Assembly: GCA_027024625.1 (NCBI GenBank)
Contig: JALVRY010000228.1
Location: forward strand, 1 to 5,201
Origin: Thiotrichaceae bacterium
Lineage (GTDB): Bacteria > Pseudomonadota > Gammaproteobacteria > Thiotrichales > Thiotrichaceae
DNA length: 5,201 bases
Direction: 5' to 3'
This document shows, one piece after another, positions 1 through 5,201 of this stretch; the stretch's first letter is position 1; every line of letters begins with the position of its first letter. The translations under genes were made by a program, and so were the position numbers. Under the pieces are notes generated by a model. That model saw nothing but the letters and a program-made list of their open reading frames with translations. It was not told the DNA's origin and ran no database searches.

Positions 1-1
1 T

Positions 2-1165
2 GTCTACCTAGAACTGGCTGATGGGAGAAAGTTAGTAGATGGTATGTCATCTTGGTGGGCGGCAATTCATGGTTACAATCACCCTGTTTTAAATGCGGCA
101 ATTACTAAGCAGCTTGAGTCAATGGCACATGTGATGTTTGGTGGTTTAACACATCAGCCAGCAATTGAACTAAGTGAAAAATTAATAAATATTACAGCAG
201 AACCATTGCAACATGTATTTTTAGCTGATTCTGGCTCAGTATCGGTTGAGGTGGCCATCAAGATGGCAATCCAGTATTGGTTTGTCCAAGGTATTGAAAA
301 GAAACAAAAATTACTAACAGTTCGCAATGGCTATCATGGTGATACATTTGGAGCGATGGCGGTTTGTGATCCTGTTAATGGGATGCATGGTTTGTTTAGC
401 GGTATTCTACCAAAACATTTTTTTTCTCAACCCCCAGTATGTGATGATGATATTCCTAATGAGGCGACTTTAGGTGATTTTAGGCGATTGATTAGACAGC
501 ATCATGCAGAAATTGCGGCCGTTATTATTGAGCCGATAGTTCAGGGCGCAGGAGGGATGCGTTTCTATTGTCCTGAATATTTGCGGCAAATTCGACTTTT
601 GTGTGATCAATATGATGTGTTACTAATTTTAGATGAAATTGCCACGGGCTTCGGGCGTACAGGTAGCCTATTTGCCTATGAGCAGGCTGGCGTGACTCCA
701 GATATTCTTTGTATTGGGAAGGCTCTAACAGGAGGGTATATGACGCTTGCTGCAACAATAACAACATCTCGTGTTGCAAGGGGAATTGGAGAGAGTGCAT
801 TGATGCATGGACCGACCTATATGGCAAACCCATTGGCGTGCAGTGTGGCCTGTGCAAGTATTGATTTGTTATTAAAATCACCTTGGCAACAACGAGTCCT
901 CTCAATTGAAAAGCAGTTGCTGCATGGTTTAGCTGAATGTTTAACTTATCCAAATGTGCAAGATGTGCGTGTTAAGGGGGCAATAGGTGTTGTTGAGTTA
1001 AAGCAAGCTGTAAATATGGCAGTGATTCAGGAGCAGTTTGTCAGTAAGGGTGTTTGGTTAAGACCATTTGGCAAATTGGTTTACATTATGCCACCATTTA
1101 TTATCTCTGAAAAAGAATTGAGTTTATTGATTAAATCAGTCATAGAAGTACTAAAGGTGCGTTAA
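2..1165 (+). CDS. bioA: BioA, adenosylmethionine-8-amino-7-oxononanoate aminotransferase (5' end cut by window edge)
   Basis: A PLP-dependent class III aminotransferase of the cytoplasmic biotin pathway. It converts 7-keto-8-aminopelargonate (KAPA) to 7,8-diaminopelargonate, with S-adenosylmethionine as amino donor in the E. coli enzyme. The frame is open from base 2, so the ATG at 44 is internal; 387 codons are visible. By alignment from memory with the 429-residue E. coli protein about 34 N-terminal residues are missing. Seen in order: GMSSWWAAIHGYNHP (substrate-site Trp), VMFGGLTH, FLADSGSVSVEVA, RNGYHGDTFGAM, IIEPIVQGAGGM, LDEIATGFGRTG (PLP-binding Asp), IGKALTGG with the Schiff-base Lys at codon 719-721 (equivalent to E. 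coli K274), HGPTYMANPLA, and GVWLRPFGKLVYIMPP. All key residues are present and it looks functional. No clear terminator follows. The usual bioBFCD neighbours would lie beyond the left edge, if present. Confidence 0.97.
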   Translation, partial: VYLELADGRKLVDGMSSWWAAIHGYNHPVLNAAITKQLESMAHVMFGGLTHQPAIELSEKLINITAEPLQHVFLADSGSVSVEVAIKMAIQYWFVQGIEKKQKLLTVRNGYHGDTFGAMAVCDPVNGMHGLFSGILPKHFFSQPPVCDDDIPNEATLGDFRRLIRQHHAEIAAVIIEPIVQGAGGMRFYCPEYLRQIRLLCDQYDVLLILDEIATGFGRTGSLFAYEQAGVTPDILCIGKALTGGYMTLAATITTSRVARGIGESALMHGPTYMANPLACSVACASIDLLLKSPWQQRVLSIEKQLLHGLAECLTYPNVQDVRVKGAIGVVELKQAVNMAVIQEQFVSKGVWLRPFGKLVYIMPPFIISEKELSLLIKSVIEVLKVR

Positions 1166-1530
1166 TAAGGAAATTGATGACCGTTTATCGATAGATTCAG
1201 TTTTTATTTATTATGGTGCTATTAAATTATAGTGAGAGGAGAGGATTGTTGGTACGAAGTATATTATGGGTGAGCAATAAGTGTTTGATTATATAGCTGT
1301 TGTATAAAAGCAACAAGTGTATGATATGTGGCATTTTGATAATAAATATTGGCTTTCAGTGGGTGAATATTGACCTAGTTGCTTGCATAAAGCTAAGTCA
1401 AATTGTACTTTTGCTACACCTAATGAACACGGATCAGTTTGGATATATAACAACAATAATATTGGATTGGGTGCAAAGTTTATTTTTGTGACTCAGTTTA
1501 CTTTTAATTTAACACCAAAGGTTTCCTAGT
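1166..1530. other. Intergenic gap between bioA and the NlpC/P60 gene
   Basis: This stretch of 365 bp is AT-rich and carries no recognisable gene. The longest frame (1300-1491, TTG start) gives an unrecognisable peptide and is probably chance. A weak imperfect stem (TTGATGA with TTATCGA, about 1175-1193) is followed by T-runs, but not directly, so I do not call it a terminator for bioA. TTGACC at 1370-1375 resembles a -35 box but lacks a good -10 at 16-18 bp. TATAAA at 1303-1308 and TATATAA at 1444-1450 resemble -10 boxes but lack partners. The promoter of the next gene presumably lies here, but I cannot place it. Confidence 0.5.
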
Positions 1531-2142
1531 ATGATCAAATTAAGAAGTGCAAAATGCATTGGTCTGGGGATGTTCTCCCTGTCTTCACTTTTGTTAACAG
1601 GGTGTGGAAGTACAATGCAAACGAAAGCAGCGGCTCCCCAACCGCACAAGATACAAAAAGTGAATTATGTAAAGAAAAGTATTCATAAACCTCAGATTAA
1701 GAAGGCTTCTGTTAAAAGAATTCAAAAAGCTAAAATAAAGAAAATAACAAAAGCGGATCGAGCAGCATGGATCGCGAAGAAGCAATTAAATATCCCGTAT
1801 GTGTGGGGTGGAACGACACCGTCTGGCTTTGATTGTAGTGGTTTGGTTCAATATTCATATAAAATTAATAAATTAAAACTTCCTAGGACTGCATCTCAGC
1901 AGTATGCGTCAACTAGAAGAATTCCCACTCAGCAGGCGAGAACAGGTGATCTTGTATTTTTCAGAAATACAGGTAAAAGAAAAGGGATTACGCATGTGGG
2001 GATATATTTAGGTAATGGTAAATTTATCCATGCTCCTCGTAAGGGAAAAACAGTGGAGATAACTAAAGTGGGAAATGGTTTCTGGAATAGACACCTTGCA
2101 GGATTTGGTCGAGTTAATCGTTCTCTAATGACGAATAGTTAA
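1531..2142 (+). CDS. NlpC/P60-family lipoprotein, putative peptidoglycan endopeptidase
   Basis: A predicted 203-residue envelope lipoprotein with an NlpC/P60 cysteine-peptidase domain. Known members cut peptide stems of peptidoglycan, typically next to D-Glu or meso-DAP. Residues 1-24 form a lipoprotein signal peptide (basic start, hydrophobic core) ending in the lipobox LLTG-C with Cys25 as lipidation site. The residues after Cys25 are Gly-Ser, not Asp, so outer-membrane sorting is expected under the E. coli Lol rule. Residues about 38-75 are a very Lys-rich tether. The catalytic domain spans about 76-196: PYVWGGTTPSGFDCSGLVQ with nucleophile Cys102, LPRTASQQY, GDLVFF, HVGIYLG with His155, and FIHAP with His167 as third polar residue. 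The triad is intact and the length is normal for single-domain members. AAAGG at 1517-1521 is a fair ribosome-binding site 9 bases before the ATG. The gene stands alone and ends at a strong terminator. Activity is likely; the exact bond cut is unknown. Confidence 0.93.
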   Translation: MIKLRSAKCIGLGMFSLSSLLLTGCGSTMQTKAAAPQPHKIQKVNYVKKSIHKPQIKKASVKRIQKAKIKKITKADRAAWIAKKQLNIPYVWGGTTPSGFDCSGLVQYSYKINKLKLPRTASQQYASTRRIPTQQARTGDLVFFRNTGKRKGITHVGIYLGNGKFIHAPRKGKTVEITKVGNGFWNRHLAGFGRVNRSLMTNS

Positions 2143-2176
2143 ACTGGCACTTATATAGAGATTCTGGCGTATCAAG

Positions 2177-2213
2177 AAAGCCCCGTATACTTCAAACATA
2201 CGGGGCTTTTTTT
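2177..2213 (+). terminator. Rho-independent terminator of the NlpC/P60 gene, possibly bidirectional
   Basis: A perfect 12-bp stem, AAAGCCCCGTAT (2177-2188) with ATACGGGGCTTT (2198-2209), encloses a 9-base loop. It is GC-rich in the middle and runs into seven T at 2207-2213, a textbook intrinsic terminator 34 bases after the lipoprotein stop codon. The convergent minus-strand frame ends with TAA at 2214-2212, inside the T-tract, so the same hairpin could also stop transcripts from the other side. Its T-tail in that direction is poor (TTTCTTG). Confidence 0.93.
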
Positions 2214-2907
2214 ATTGGGCTCTAAGCCAATTGGCGATGAGGAAAATTAAGTTATTTTCTTGTCCGCTGTAATAATCATCTGCCATAGGTAGTTCCATTC
2301 GTCTACCTCCTGACTTTTCAATCGTTTTTAGCCACTGATCGTTGTTAGTGCTACTGGGCTTATTTTCAGTGCCGTGTACATCAAGTAAGGGAGCATTGAG
2401 TTTTGATGCTGTATTGCTAGGCTTTGAATCTAAGCTCAAGGTGATGTATGCAGATATGTCAGCGTTGTTTTCCCGTGTTGCTTGATCAAGAACTGCTTTC
2501 CCATCACACTGATGACCCAATAAAACAATACTAGATCCTGATAGTTTTTTTGCACTTTGAATGCCTTTGCTGATGGCTGTTGTATAGTTTGAAGCGTTAG
2601 GGAGGTGTATGAGTAAAGTATTCCAGCCTTTTTCAATAAGCCCCGAAGATAAGCTTGTAATTAGTGCTGAATGTTTTGCTTGAGATTGGCATCCATTGAG
2701 TAAAATAATACTTCCACGTGGGTTGTCTGCTTTGAGTATGCTAACTGATATTTCTTGAGGGGAGGTGGTAGCAGAGGTATTTGAGGTACTATCCGTAATG
2801 TCCGTACTCGGTGTTAAGAGAGGGTCGCTAGAAACATCAGGAAAGTGAAGCTGGGCTTGAGAGGATAATTGATTATTATCCTCTACTGAGTTTACTTCAC
2901 TTTTTTT
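2212..2907 (-). pseudogene. 3' part of a frame-split gene: end of linker plus DUF3530-like alpha/beta-hydrolase domain
   Basis: Open from 2907 down to TAA at 2214-2212, after an in-frame TAA at 2910-2908. It has no ATG or GTG codon; the first usable start is TTG at 2520, in the middle of the domain. It therefore looks like the 3' half of the gene starting at 3610, split at the A9 run. In the restored 465-residue protein this part gives residues 237-465. Residues 237-285 continue the Ser/Thr-rich linker, and about 286-465 resemble DUF3530: RGSIILLNGCQSQ (first core strand), LIEKGWNTLLIHLP, SIVLLGHQCDGKAVL (nucleophile elbow), APLLDVHG (acid strand), MELPMADDYY and a C-terminal NWLRAQ. The elbow is not GxSxG; Cys368 may sit at the nucleophile position. 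The usual His after the last strand is replaced (ADDYY), so hydrolysis is doubtful. The family call rests on motif order recalled from memory. Whether it is broken, phase-variable or read by slippage is undecided. Confidence 0.75.
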
Positions 2908-3610
2908 TTACGGCACTTGGTGATGTATCCAGAGGGGTGTCGATTACGTTAGAAGATGTTGCTTCAGTATCCTGTTGTTGTTCTGCTGTATTAGGTGATT
3001 GATTGGCTGCGTCAGAAGAGCTATGAGTTGGTTCTTGTGGGGTATTATCAATTACTGCGGTATTAGTTGTTTGTTCTGATGTCGCTGGTTCTGTTGTGCT
3101 CTGCATTGCTTTGTTTTGTTGCTCTTTTTCTGCGGCATTTTCTACTGCTTGCGATGGTGTTGTTTCTACAGTTTCTGATGTCTTGTTATCAATGTTAGGT
3201 GAAGTGGTGGTGGTAGAGTCTACTGAATTTGTATTTTGCTCTGTGGAAGTTTGAGAGGATGTTGTCTCTGCTGAGGTGCTATTTGCTGGGTTTGCTTCAG
3301 CATCTGAGGGATTCTCAGTGGTTTTTTCATTGTTAGCAGGTGTTGCTACTGCTGTCGTAGAGTCATTGTTAGTACTTCCTTGTGCTTCAGTAGTATTTTC
3401 GCCATCCGTTGCCGTGGTGGCGCTGCTAGTATTTGCTTGTTCCCCCATCGTGCTTTTATTATCTGCTGGTGTTGTACTAGCAGAATGAGCTTGATTTTGC
3501 GTTGTTGCATTTTCTGTAGTTGGAATATCTACAGGTGCTGTACGCATTGCCATTAATACGACGACAGAGATAGATGCGACGGTATAAATGAGAGCACTAA
3601 TTCTTAACAT
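2897..3610 (-). CDS. 5' part of the same gene: membrane anchor and long Ser/Thr-rich linker
   Basis: As read this encodes 237 residues, from ATG at 3610 to TGA at 2899-2897. Residues about 4-22 form one hydrophobic segment after an N-terminal Arg. No good signal-peptidase site follows (AMRTA), so a signal anchor with the rest in the periplasm is most likely. From about residue 27 onward the protein is low complexity, made mostly of Thr, Ser, Asn, Ala, Glu and Gln with few hydrophobic or basic residues, so probably disordered. It ends ...SAVKKK at a run of nine A. Dropping one A fuses it in frame to the DUF3530-like domain, giving 465 residues. Alone it would be an anchor with a tail and no folded domain. 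A weak AGGT lies 8 bases before the ATG. TAGAAT about 35 bases upstream resembles a -10 box but has no good -35. It lies 168 bp downstream of ispB on the same strand, with a weak terminator between, so it is probably a separate transcript. Confidence 0.82.
   Translation of the reverse strand: MLRISALIYTVASISVVVLMAMRTAPVDIPTTENATTQNQAHSASTTPADNKSTMGEQANTSSATTATDGENTTEAQGSTNNDSTTAVATPANNEKTTENPSDAEANPANSTSAETTSSQTSTEQNTNSVDSTTTTSPNIDNKTSETVETTPSQAVENAAEKEQQNKAMQSTTEPATSEQTTNTAVIDNTPQEPTHSSSDAANQSPNTAEQQQDTEATSSNVIDTPLDTSPSAVKKK
2901..2909 (-). repeat. A9 homopolymer at the frame junction (candidate slippage or indel site)
   Basis: Nine T on the plus strand, read as nine A in the mRNA. The upstream frame reads GTA AAA AAA AAG TGA; the downstream frame reads TAA AAA AAA AGT GAA. 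Both frames are open together only over 2897-2907, so any switch must occur within or immediately next to this run. Losing one A (A9 to A8), gaining two, or a +1 ribosomal shift gives V-K-K-S-E-V in frame. Homopolymers of this length are known sites of RNA polymerase slippage, replication slippage and sequencing error. Confidence 0.85.
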
Positions 3611-3700
3611 ATTGGTTACCTATATTTTGCTACGATAAATATTCTACTTACAGTGATTCAAAGAACCTTTTATCAAGTTGAAAGCGTTGTTCAGCTGGAT

Positions 3701-3725
3701 AAAACCTGAATTTGTGGTTTCAGGT
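3701..3725 (-). terminator. Weak intrinsic terminator downstream of ispB
   Basis: Read on the minus strand, ACCTGAA (3725-3719) pairs with TTCAGGT (3710-3704) as a perfect 7-bp stem with an 8-base loop, followed by a short T-run (four T at 3704-3701). It begins 53 bases after the ispB stop codon and lies before the next minus-strand gene. The plus-strand reading has no T-tail, which supports the minus orientation. The stem and tail are modest, so read-through is likely. Confidence 0.45.
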
Positions 3726-3778
3726 GGCATTTAGAGGTTCATTAAGAATATTGATCTAAATTATTTGTATTAAAAAGT

Positions 3779-4747
3779 TTATGTTGTGCGTTCAATACAC
3801 ATCCATGATAAAGCTTCTAAAGCTGATTTATACGGACTATTGTTTAAACAATCAAGTTGGGATATGGCGAGTTTTACTTCATTTTTTGCAACATCAATGG
3901 TGTAATCAAGTGCATTGGTCTTGTGTATAGTTTGTAAAATATTGTCAATATTTTCAAGCCCACCATTTTCAATTGCATCTCGAATAATTTGTGCTTCACT
4001 GCGACTGCTGCGTTGGAGTGCAATAATCAGGGGAAGGGTTGGCTTTCCTTCAGCTAAGTCATCACCTACATTCTTCCCCATCTCTTCTGCTGAGGCTTGG
4101 TAATCCATTACATCGTCAATAAGTTGAAAAGCAGTACCTAGGTGCATTCCATATTTTGCTAGATGTTGCTCTTGTCTTTCAGAGCTTCCTGCTAAAACGG
4201 CTCCTAGTTGTGAGGCAGCTTCAAATAGCTTGGCTGTTTTAGAGTGTATAACATCCATGTACTGCTCTTCTGTTGTACTTGCATCATGACAGTTTAGTAA
4301 CTGTAGTACTTCGCCTTCTGCAATGGTGTTGGTTGTGCTGGATAGAATTTCCATAACGCGCATGCTACCAACATCTACCATCATTTCAAAAGAGCGGGAA
4401 TAGAGGAAGTCACCAACCAATACGGCTGCCTGATTTCCCCAAACTTGATTGGCGGTGTCTTTACCGCGACGTAGTGATGACTTATCGACAACGTCGTCGT
4501 GTAATAATGTCGCTGTATGGATAAATTCTATTATTGCGGCAACATCAATGTGTTTATGGCCTTGGTAATTGCAGGCTTTTGCAACTTGTAGTGCAAGCAT
4601 GGGACGAATACGTTTACCGCCACTTTTTATGATGTATTTGCCTAACTGGTTGACTAAAACGACTTCAGAGTGAAGTCGTTTTAGAATCAGTTGATTGACC
4701 GCTTGCATATCATCAGCGACCAATTGGCTAATTTCAGAATAATCCAT
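3779..4747 (-). CDS. ispB: IspB, octaprenyl (all-trans polyprenyl) diphosphate synthase
   Basis: A cytoplasmic trans-prenyltransferase that adds isopentenyl diphosphate units to farnesyl diphosphate, making the long side chain of ubiquinone and menaquinone. From the ATG at 4747 it has 322 residues. Seen: GGKRIRP (43-49, substrate binding), the first Asp-rich motif LLHDDVVD (Asp84, Asp85, Asp88) with the following RRG, GDFLYSR, AEGEVLQL, KTAKLFEAA, the second Asp-rich motif FQLIDDVMDY (Asp211, Asp212, Asp215) and GDDLAEGKPTLPL. The residue five before the first motif is the small Ala79, as expected for a long-chain enzyme; the exact chain length (C40 or other) cannot be read. Start choice: an in-frame GTG lies two codons earlier (4753), but the ATG gives the same spacing to the conserved DDM as E. 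coli IspB. Neither start has a visible Shine-Dalgarno sequence. All catalytic motifs are intact. Confidence 0.95.
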   Translation of the reverse strand: MDYSEISQLVADDMQAVNQLILKRLHSEVVLVNQLGKYIIKSGGKRIRPMLALQVAKACNYQGHKHIDVAAIIEFIHTATLLHDDVVDKSSLRRGKDTANQVWGNQAAVLVGDFLYSRSFEMMVDVGSMRVMEILSSTTNTIAEGEVLQLLNCHDASTTEEQYMDVIHSKTAKLFEAASQLGAVLAGSSERQEQHLAKYGMHLGTAFQLIDDVMDYQASAEEMGKNVGDDLAEGKPTLPLIIALQRSSRSEAQIIRDAIENGGLENIDNILQTIHKTNALDYTIDVAKNEVKLAISQLDCLNNSPYKSALEALSWMCIERTT

Positions 4748-4867
4748 CGACACATTAGGCGTTGCTACTAATTTGATGCTTAGCTTGGCTAAAAGTAAAG
4801 ATACTTCTGGCTCAGTTTAAGACTACAATCCAGTAGAGTTGCCTGTATTATTTATAAAGAAGGCGAC

Positions 4868-4896
4868 ATGCTAAAAAGTCACCTCGTGACTGTCAA
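4868..4896 (-). promoter_or_regulatory. Predicted sigma-70 promoter for ispB
   Basis: On the minus strand TTGACA (4896-4891, perfect -35) is followed by a 17-base spacer and TAGCAT (4873-4868, 4 of 6 matches to TATAAT). It points at ispB and is the best promoter in the window. Transcription would start near 4861, leaving a leader of about 110 bases before the ATG at 4747. Confidence 0.6.
4877..4891. promoter_or_regulatory. Palindrome inside the ispB promoter spacer, possible operator
   Basis: AGTCAC-CTC-GTGACT is a perfect 6-bp inverted repeat around 3 bases. It fills most of the spacer and touches the -35 box, a position where repressors commonly bind. No regulator is recognised. Read on the minus strand it is followed by T-rich sequence, so it could also act as a small hairpin terminator for a transcript from further upstream. 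Confidence 0.35.
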
Positions 4897-5099
4897 GCTA
4901 TTGCAATGAAATGATGAGAAATGTAACTATATTTTTCAAAATAAATAGATATAACGATTTAATTATAACTGTTTGTCTCTTTATCTTGCTCAATGCCTTG
5001 ACAATTGTTAGATTACGCGAGTTTTGTTAGTTTTACACTTCATTGAGCTGTGTGTAGAGTATGTATGAAAAATTCTTACATTTCAGGATGCTTTGCTTT

Positions 5100-5141
5100 A
5101 GGAAACTCTGATTAAGTCGGGTTGAATTTCCTGAGAGGAAA
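5100..5141. repeat. Three-arm inverted repeat (AGGAAA / TTTCCT / AGGAAA)
   Basis: TTTCCT at 5127-5132 can pair with AGGAAA at 5136-5141 (loop GAG) or with AGGAAA at 5100-5105 (21-base loop). The two hairpins exclude each other. No T-run follows on either strand, so neither is a standard terminator. Six-base arms can arise by chance, and no function is assigned. Confidence 0.3.
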
Positions 5142-5155
5142 AATTTGTTCATTTT

Positions 5156-5184
5156 TTGATAGAAAATCGAGTAATAGTTATTCT
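5156..5184 (+). promoter_or_regulatory. Possible rightward sigma-70 promoter at the window edge
   Basis: TTGATA (5156-5161, 5 of 6 matches to TTGACA), a 17-base spacer and TATTCT (5179-5184, 4 of 6 matches to TATAAT). It points out of the window to the right, divergent from ispB, and would serve whatever gene follows. AT-rich sequence makes such matches fairly easy to find by chance. Confidence 0.33.
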
Positions 5185-5201
5185 ATTGAGAGATTTTATA
5201 G

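Larger units (their letters stand above)
4754..5201. other. Intergenic region upstream of ispB, running off the right edge
   Basis: No recognisable gene in this stretch of 448 bp. It holds the ispB promoter with its palindrome, a very AT-rich stretch at about 4921-4970, a TTGACA at 4998-5003 without a good -10, a competing-hairpin arrangement at 5100-5141 and a possible rightward promoter at 5156-5184. In many gammaproteobacteria ispB is divergent from rplU-rpmA (ribosomal proteins L21 and L27). That pair could begin just beyond the edge, but none of it is visible. Confidence 0.55.

Noticed and set aside
525..953. Minus-strand frame of 142 codons inside bioA
   Set aside because: Antisense shadow of a well-conserved gene; the sense product is unmistakable.
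1300..1491. Plus-strand frame of 63 codons with a TTG start between bioA and the lipoprotein gene
   Set aside because: Weak start, no ribosome-binding site, no recognisable motif, AT-rich background; most likely chance.
2212..2520. Stand-alone small gene starting at TTG 2520
   Set aside because: The start lies in the middle of the domain, just before GHQCDG, and the same frame is open upstream to 2907 with matching domain sequence. It is the tail of a longer protein.
2436..2636. Minus-strand frame of 66 codons overlapping the DUF3530-like domain
   Set aside because: Out of frame with the recognisable domain and without motifs of its own.
2892..2909. Classical -1 ribosomal frameshift at A AAA AAG in the A9 run
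   Set aside because: The -1 frame reads GTG AAG TAA and stops at once. Only a +1 shift or a net loss of one A (or gain of two) reaches the DUF3530-like frame.
3276..3488. Plus-strand frame opposite the Ser/Thr-rich linker, giving a hydrophobic Val/Ala/Leu peptide
   Set aside because: Antisense shadow of the repetitive Thr/Ser/Ala codons; no start signal or homology recognised.
4998..5003. Perfect TTGACA -35 box on the plus strand, next to the palindrome ACAATTGT
   Set aside because: No acceptable -10 hexamer at 16-18 bp (GTTTTG at 17), so not called as a promoter, though a regulated promoter with a poor -10 is possible.
5065..5115. Sixteen-codon frame (MKNSYISG...) that could be a leader peptide
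   Set aside because: No ribosome-binding site, no codon run typical of attenuators, and short frames of this size are common by chance.

Overview
The window reads as chromosomal DNA of an AT-rich gammaproteobacterium. BioA and IspB align closely with the E. coli proteins by eye, and the lipobox lipoprotein and the membrane-anchored DUF3530-like protein fit a Gram-negative envelope. I cannot place the genus. I see no insertion sequence, phage gene, CRISPR array, tRNA or rRNA.

Layout from left to right. (1) The 3' nine-tenths of bioA (biotin synthesis), plus strand, cut by the left edge. (2) A 365-bp gap with no convincing gene or promoter. (3) A complete NlpC/P60 lipoprotein gene, plus strand, closed by a strong intrinsic terminator. 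(4) Convergent to it on the minus strand, a two-part reading frame at 2212-3610. The 5' part encodes a membrane anchor and a long Ser/Thr-rich linker. The 3' part continues the linker and encodes a DUF3530-type alpha/beta-hydrolase-like domain. The two parts lie in different frames, and their only shared open stretch is 11 bases at a run of nine A. (5) A weak terminator, then ispB (octaprenyl diphosphate synthase, quinone side chain) on the minus strand. (6) A 448-bp gap upstream of ispB with a good ispB promoter carrying a palindrome in its spacer, and a possible rightward promoter at the right edge.

The genes do not form one pathway. bioA and ispB are housekeeping metabolism. The NlpC/P60 lipoprotein and the DUF3530-like protein are both predicted envelope proteins that face each other across a shared terminator.

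The observation most worth checking is the A9 junction. Removing one A joins the two halves into a single 465-residue protein with a seamless linker, and the 3' half has no ATG or GTG start of its own before its domain. It could be a sequencing error, a recent inactivation, a phase-variable switch, or a gene expressed through slippage. The sequence alone cannot tell these apart. I found no clearly new multi-gene system here.
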